Shown here piece by piece: positions 33,512 to 38,771 of a DNA stretch of 38,771 bases (its first letter is position 1; the number at the start of each line of letters is the position of its first letter). This stretch comes from Gonium pectorale. Its lineage: Eukaryota; Chlorophyta; Chlorophyceae; Chlamydomonadales; Volvocaceae. Made by a program: the position numbers and the translations under genes. Under the pieces are notes generated by a model that ran no database searches, had not been told where the DNA came from, and was given only the letters and a program-made list of their open reading frames with translations. The stretch covers positions 83,783-122,553 of the forward strand of contig LSYV01000063.1 in NCBI GenBank assembly GCA_001584585.1, given 5' to 3'.

Positions 33512-35426
33512 AGCTCGCCGTACGGTACTTACACGGTTTGGTCCACATGGGCAGCGAAAACAAGCCGAGGGGCTGACCAGCTCTCGGGCCGCCTTTTCTA
33601 CCTGCCGAAATGAACAGAGCAAACCAACACAGGCAATTACAAAGGACTCCTAGGACTAAACCCACCCACAGACGCGCGCGTACGTACATAAATGCCCACC
33701 AGGCGACGCCCTCCACGATAGCGTAACCATCCTCACGTTGCATGTAATACAGGACCGTCACCTGCAATGTGATAGGCACATTGTCTTGCAATCAAAGCGT
33801 AATCAAATCGTGTACCTCGCCAACTGATTGTACCTCGCCAAGATAAACGTATGGACTGATGGCATCCACCATAGCCAGTTGAGACTTGAGAGTACCGTGC
33901 CCAGTGCAGTGCATGCTGCGAGACGCGAAAGCAACAGCAACGACATATGCGCAACAGATGTCGCCCGTCGTCACCCTGCGGCAAATTATGTCGGGGCCGT
34001 GCGGAGTCGCACCAAGCTGGCCGTACCCTGCTCTACGTACCCTGCTCTACGCAGCCGCTTAGGGTCACAGCCCCTGAGGGCAGCAGGGCACGGTGAGTCT
34101 GCAAACAGCACTGCAGCACAGTGCGGACCCAGTTTGGGATTCGGTCCTGCCACCCGACCTGCGGGGCAACGCGGTCAGTCTACCGGCATCAATGCACAAT
34201 GAGCACAAACCAAGCATGCGACCGTGGGAGCCGTACAGTTACCCCAAGCATCTAGCCCCTATTGTAGAATGATAGAATGCCGCAATGTAACAATCCAGTC
34301 GTTACTCAGGCCTAACACACCACTCTTCTGCCCAGCCGTAAACGTGGACACCCCGATCCACTCGCATCCACGGAAGGGCAATCGGCTTCTGAGGTTACGG
34401 TTGCTGGTAATACACGAGACACGCCAACCGCGTCGGTTCCGGCGCAGGGCGCATCAGGATTTACGAAAGCCAGACATAACAAGAGCCCAGGAAGTTCTGG
34501 TGTCACGCCTGGCTGTGAGGGTGAATGCTAGCAAGACGCACACACACACGCCGTTGCACATAAATAACACACACCCGCCGCACCCAACTCCCTCATCCCA
34601 CCAGCACGGGCGTACAGGTATGGAGAGGGGGGCTGAACAGGCGCAGGTGGTCATAAGAACAATTTATTTGTCGCCGATACAGGGCAGAAAGCGAAGAGCA
34701 CCGGCCCCGCAGCGGCCTGGCGCGCAGTTTAACTGCGTCAGTACCTTCCAATTCGCGGGTCTATGGCATCCCCAAGGCTCACAAGCGGAATCAAGCGGCT
34801 CAGCTGCTATCGTCGGCCTCAAGAGATCAAAGATTGCCAGTGAAGTAGCACAGCAGACTCGAGCTGCTGCCAAGCGAGCAGTTTCAATCAGGTAACGGGT
34901 GCGTTACGCAGCAGCAGTATCAGCGGCGATGATCCAGAGGCCTGGCAAACTCGCCGCTAGTGCAGTCCCCGTCATCCTGAGCCGGAGTCGCTTCGGCTTG
35001 CCTAAGTTTATTAGTGCCATATATTCCGCTCAGCCCCGTGAGCGGCGAACATGTAGCCCAGTGGAGTCAGTTGACAGTTCACAGAAAGCAGTTAGCGACA
35101 GTGCCAGCGTGCTTAGTCACATGATCCCTCATTTGGCATCGCAAAGACCGCCCTCCGACCTGGCAGCGACCCGCAGGACCTCCAACATGATTAACCACTA
35201 CAGGGCCAGGTCACGCTGGCCCCGACGCTTGCGGACAACGCGGTTCCCCACGCTGCCCCTCACGGACTCAGCTGAACATCTTGGCCGCTACCGCACACCG
35301 ACGAAGCTGGGGCGCCCAGCGCCGTCGGTAGTGGCGGCCTTTCGCCCACCGCTGCGTCCCTGCTACCTTGGAAGATGGAGGTCTGCACCCTGCAGCAATG
35401 TCGGCAAGTGTTGGTTACGGTATGCG
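33512..35426. other. 3' flank of the cyclase gene, no supported gene
   Basis: About 1.9 kb, AT-richer than the rest. It should include the cyclase 3' UTR, reading right to left. Minus-strand TGTAA words occur only at 33529-33533 and 33637-33641, more than 1.7 kb past the stop, so neither is convincing. A 14-bp direct duplication (GTACCCTGCTCTAC) lies at 34023-34050. Frames on both strands overlap and look random. Confidence 0.4.
34537..34576. repeat. CA-rich microsatellite
   Basis: ACGCACACACACACGCC and, shortly after, AACACACACCCG, separated by an AT-rich spacer. A simple-sequence tract in the cyclase 3' flank. Confidence 0.7.
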
Positions 35427-38393
35427 CTAAGCGCACTTTGCATTCAGATTTGATTCTGTCCCAGTCAACGGTACTTGTCGTTCGTCCAATGCGCCCCATT
35501 CGCCTTCAACTAACCTTGCGGATAGGGTGCTGGGCGAGCTGTGTCGCAGGCATCCGCCAACGGTATCTGTGTGTGTGAAGCAGCCATCTGCATGCCAGCG
35601 ATGCGGGCGCCAGGTGAAGGTCTGCGCGGAGCACACAGCAGAAGGCGGCGCGTGACGCACGGTGCGGGCGTAGGAGGGGAGCACGCGGGCCCGACGGCGC
35701 ACGACAAAGCGTCGTGACTGACGCAGGGAAACGGAGGGAAGAGAAGAAGCATAGAGTGAGGCATATGCGGTTCAGCGGCATACCCCTCCGTCCCTCCTCA
35801 GCCCCCTCACCTGCATCTCCCCCTTCCCCTTGACCTGCACTCCGCCCGTGGGGGCCCACGCCTCGTCCGGCAGCAGCGCCGCCGTGGCCGCGCTGGCATG
35901 GATGGCGCCCGGATCGCAGGTGCTCTCCATGCGGCTGGCGGTGTTGACCGTGTCTCCAAACAGACAGAATCGCGGCATCTTGGAGCCCACGATTCCCGAC
36001 GTGACGGGGCCGCTGTGGAGGCCCACTCGCAGCCGCAGCGGCTCGCCGTTGTGCGGCATTGTGATGCCGTGCACCTCCCGCTGCATCGCCTTTGCGAAAG
36101 ACATGACCTTGACCGCGTGCAGCTCGTCCTCCGACCCGTCCTGCCGCACGGCCTTGAAGCCGTCCTCGTCCACCGTAATTAGGCCACCCACCACCATGAA
36201 GCAGTCGCCAATGGTCTCCACCTGAGGACAAGCACAGAGTGCAGGAGCCATGTCAACACATGGGTCAAAAACCATGAGATGACCCACGGGTTAGTTGCTC
36301 AGGTCTCACGCAAGGGGGCCCGGGACAAGCACCGGCAGGGCACGACTAGACACAGATGGCAGGTCAACTTCACTGGAACGCCCCTCCATGTGCGCCCCAC
36401 AACCATAAAAGGCAATGCCCCAACCACCAGCCCCAGCGCCCGCGCACCTTGTACACTCCGTAGATGTCGCACAGGCTGTCGAAGCGCGTGAAAAGGCCGT
36501 TCAGGAAGGCCATCACCTGCAGTGGCTCTAGTTCGTTGCACATGGTCGTGAAGCCGACGATGTCCGCAAACAGCACCGTCACGTGGCGGTGGGCGGTGGC
36601 AAGCGGCAGCGGAGCCGCCCCGGCGCTGCCAGTCGCGCTGCCTATTCTGCCCAACATCCGCGCGTATAGCTCGGCCCCTGCCTCCCGGAGCCGGACGCGA
36701 CCAGCGGCGTTGGTAATGGTAGACGGAACGCTGATGGCACCGACCCGTGGGACGGCTGCACTGGACACGCCGCCGCGAACGGTAGAGATGGCAGCGCCCG
36801 TTGCGGCACGTGCACTCCGCAGCGGCCAGGAGGGTAACGGCGGCAGAAGCGGCTCCGCGCCGCCAACGTCGCCCCCGTTGCCGCCGTCATCGTCGGCGGC
36901 ACCGCAGGCGGAGGCGGGCCTTTGCAGGGCCCCGGAGGTGGATTGGGAGCTGCGCTTTGAGGCGGCCACGGCGGCGGCACCTGCGGTGGTCGCGGCGGCG
37001 AGGGAGCTGCAGCAGCGCAATGTCCGCGCGTTGACAGCGATATAAGTGTTGTCGGGCAGGGCGCTGACCAGAGAGCCGCGAGTGAGGGAGTCGGCGTGGG
37101 ACGCAGAGCGGGACGCGGCGTTGCGCACAACGTGCTCGATGACGTGCCGCGGAAACATGGCCTCCAGCAGCTGCGGACCCAACAAGGAAGGCGGGGAGAG
37201 ACGATGCGTTCAGCAATAGACCGGCAAGGGCGGAGTTATGCCCACGCGTGATGGCGTGCTGCGTGTAGCCGAGCCCCTCCAGAGCTGCCCCGCGCAGAGC
37301 AGGCGCAGGGACCCGGCATATTGACGGTAAAAGACTCCCACCACGGCCACTTCGCCCCTGAAGTGTCGGTAGTTTAGTAAAATGCCCTCCCGCCCGCCTC
37401 CGGCCCCGTCCGGCAGGGGGCTGGCAAGGCAGCCCCGACCCGTGCCGCCCCACCTTGTGCTCCTCCTGCAGCAGCCCCTCCATGCGCTCCTGGCTCTCCA
37501 CCCAGCTCGTCACGTCGGTCGCGTTCAGCAGCAGCATACAGCCGCCGGCGTCCCGCGAGCCAGGATGCGCGCCCGCCGACGCTGTCGGTGCGCTGCCGTG
37601 CCTCTTGATCTTGATGTTAACCTGCGTGGACCAGCGGCAGCGCAGGAGGCGCCAATGAGCGTGTGGCCCTGCTGTTACCTCGTTGACAGCTTCGGTGTGC
37701 AGAGCTCGCACTAGCTGTATGTGTCAGTCCGAGTCCGATAACTGTAATGGAACGGTAACGAATTGTAAGGGGACGAAAATGGGGAAAAGGCACAGGCGCC
37801 CCGTCAAACCCACCTGCAGCCAGACCGATTCCAGGGCCTCATCCCCGTCAGGCAGGTGCATTTGCGGGCAGCCGCCGCCGTCTTGGCCTTCGGGGCCGCA
37901 GCGCCTCGCGAACGCTACCCTTGCCTGCCCTTCAGGCGGCTGGATCGACCCACGGGTCACCGGGCTTCCGGGAGCGTCCGGCCATTCCACGGACACCGAA
38001 AAGCAGCTCTTTGCCGACCCTGACTCCGTACTCTGCCGGGCACCGGCAAAGGGACTCCCGGAACTTGTCGGTTCCTGATTCAGGTTAGGGGGCTTGCAAT
38101 TTCGCTCCGAGTACCTGCACGTGTCGCTCCCATCGCCGCTGAGGCCGCTTGAGGCCAGGCGACTTATGTTTCGCTGCAGATACTCCCGGCCCATGCGTCC
38201 GCTGCCTAGCCATGAGAAGCTAGAGCCAGCCGCCTGGCCTGTGGGCGCCTCTGACGCTGCCAAAGGCGCGGCTGGTCCTGTGCCGAGCGCCACAGCAGGA
38301 ATGGAGATTGAATGGGTCGCGATGGCGGCCAGTTCGCTGCCGGCTCGCGATCCGGGAGACACCCCCGGCCCCAAGTCAGCGCGCTCGGGGTGG
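35427..38393 (-). CDS. class III guanylyl cyclase with PAS-like segment, 5' partial
   Basis: Minus-strand exons 38393-37814 (upstream edge inferred), 37621-37454, 37170-36448, 36221-35811 and 35621-35427 (TAG) join in phase to 691 aa. The enzyme should turn GTP into cGMP. Order: low-complexity Ser/Gly-rich region; the end of a PAS-like fold ([20 protein letters not shown]) running into a short coiled coil; [15 protein letters not shown]; a linker of roughly 150 residues; then the catalytic domain. Visible catalytic residues: metal-binding Asp in FADIVGFT and in ETIGDCF, and Asn and Arg in [12 protein letters not shown]. Substrate-choosing positions are Glu in KVETIGD and Cys in FCLFGD, the guanylyl rather than adenylyl pattern. 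The end of the domain (VKGKGEMQ) joins across a 189-nt intron to TFTWRP, equal to the family's TYLW, which decides the true last exon against read-through to the TGA at 35772. No membrane segment is seen, so it is presumably soluble. No start codon is visible. Confidence 0.85.
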
Positions 38394-38771
38394 CTGTCGT
38401 GCGGCGCCGTGGTGGAGGCGGGTGTAGTGTTACACGTTCCCAAACGTCACCCCGAACCTAAGTCCGTAATAGGTGGTAGTGAGAACTACCGGTTGATAGA
38501 GTTGTGAGCTTTAAGTAGCTCCATTGATGGTACGGTTCTCACAGAGTTCACCTCTGGTACCAAGAGTTCATAGCAACCGCTGGGAACACGATCCCAACGT
38601 GTCGGCAGTCCGACGGAGTCTAACAACCGGTTAGCAACGCGTCATTACGCTTAGCTACCAGTGGCACAATGCCACGACTATGCGCACATATGCGACATAG
38701 CCCCGTGCCGAGCCGCTCACTAGCGTCTCGTCACCACATGCACGCTGCATCGCATGCATGTTACAACAACT
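38394..38771. other. upstream sequence of the cyclase gene, probably intron
   Basis: An in-frame TGA stands just above the inferred acceptor, so coding sequence does not simply continue. Composition is more AT-rich and holds several short palindromes (such as GTAGTGAGAACTAC near 38475). Whether it is intron, 5' UTR or a small insertion cannot be told. Confidence 0.35.

Noticed and set aside
35772..35810. Read-through of the cyclase exon to a TGA at 35772
   Set aside because: The GTGAGG donor after GEMQ joins in phase to TFTW, which restores the conserved end of the family.
35506..36231. 241-codon minus frame overlapping the cyclase catalytic exon
   Set aside because: Wrong frame relative to the cyclase catalytic motifs. 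A shadow of the real exon.

Overview
The window is nuclear DNA of a green alga, most likely a chlamydomonadalean/volvocine species. It is GC-rich, its genes are cut by many 50-700 nt spliceosomal introns (GTGNGN donors, C/T-rich tract plus CAG acceptors), and its families are typical of that group: a tyrosine-kinase-like receptor kinase, a soluble class III guanylyl cyclase with a PAS-like segment, and decayed LINE and probable Gypsy retroelements. All exon joins were made by hand from splice signals, reading phase and recalled family alignments. No transcript or database search was available.

Left part (1-13,789): the 3' two thirds of a MOS14/transportin-SR nuclear import receptor (+); a complete coiled-coil protein of the plant At4g15545 family (+); a small SAP-domain protein (-) whose stop lies only 95 bp from the preceding convergent stop; and a complete five-exon eIF5A gene (-).

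Middle (13,790-20,646): eIF5A stands head-to-head with a dihydroneopterin aldolase (FolB) gene, with 296 bp between the start codons. FolB has a mitochondrial-looking N-terminus and, unexpectedly, Ile where the family has its catalytic Lys. Beyond it lie a weakly supported minus-strand gene, a hairpin-forming inverted repeat, a probable Gypsy fragment, a 20-N assembly gap and a dispersed repeat.

Right part (20,647-38,771): an 18-exon receptor-like kinase (+, 1300 aa when spliced, every exon phase consistent) whose stop codon sits inside a 15-bp tandem repeat; 5.7 kb of repeat-rich DNA with a broken LINE reverse transcriptase; and a 5'-partial guanylyl cyclase (-) with all visible catalytic residues. 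Receptor kinase and cyclase are both signalling genes but converge across the repeats. Nothing in the sequence ties them functionally.

No tRNA, rRNA, CRISPR or organellar feature was seen. The most notable observation is the FolB Lys-to-Ile substitution. Next are the complete receptor kinase model, the hairpin repeat and the unassigned minus-strand exons.
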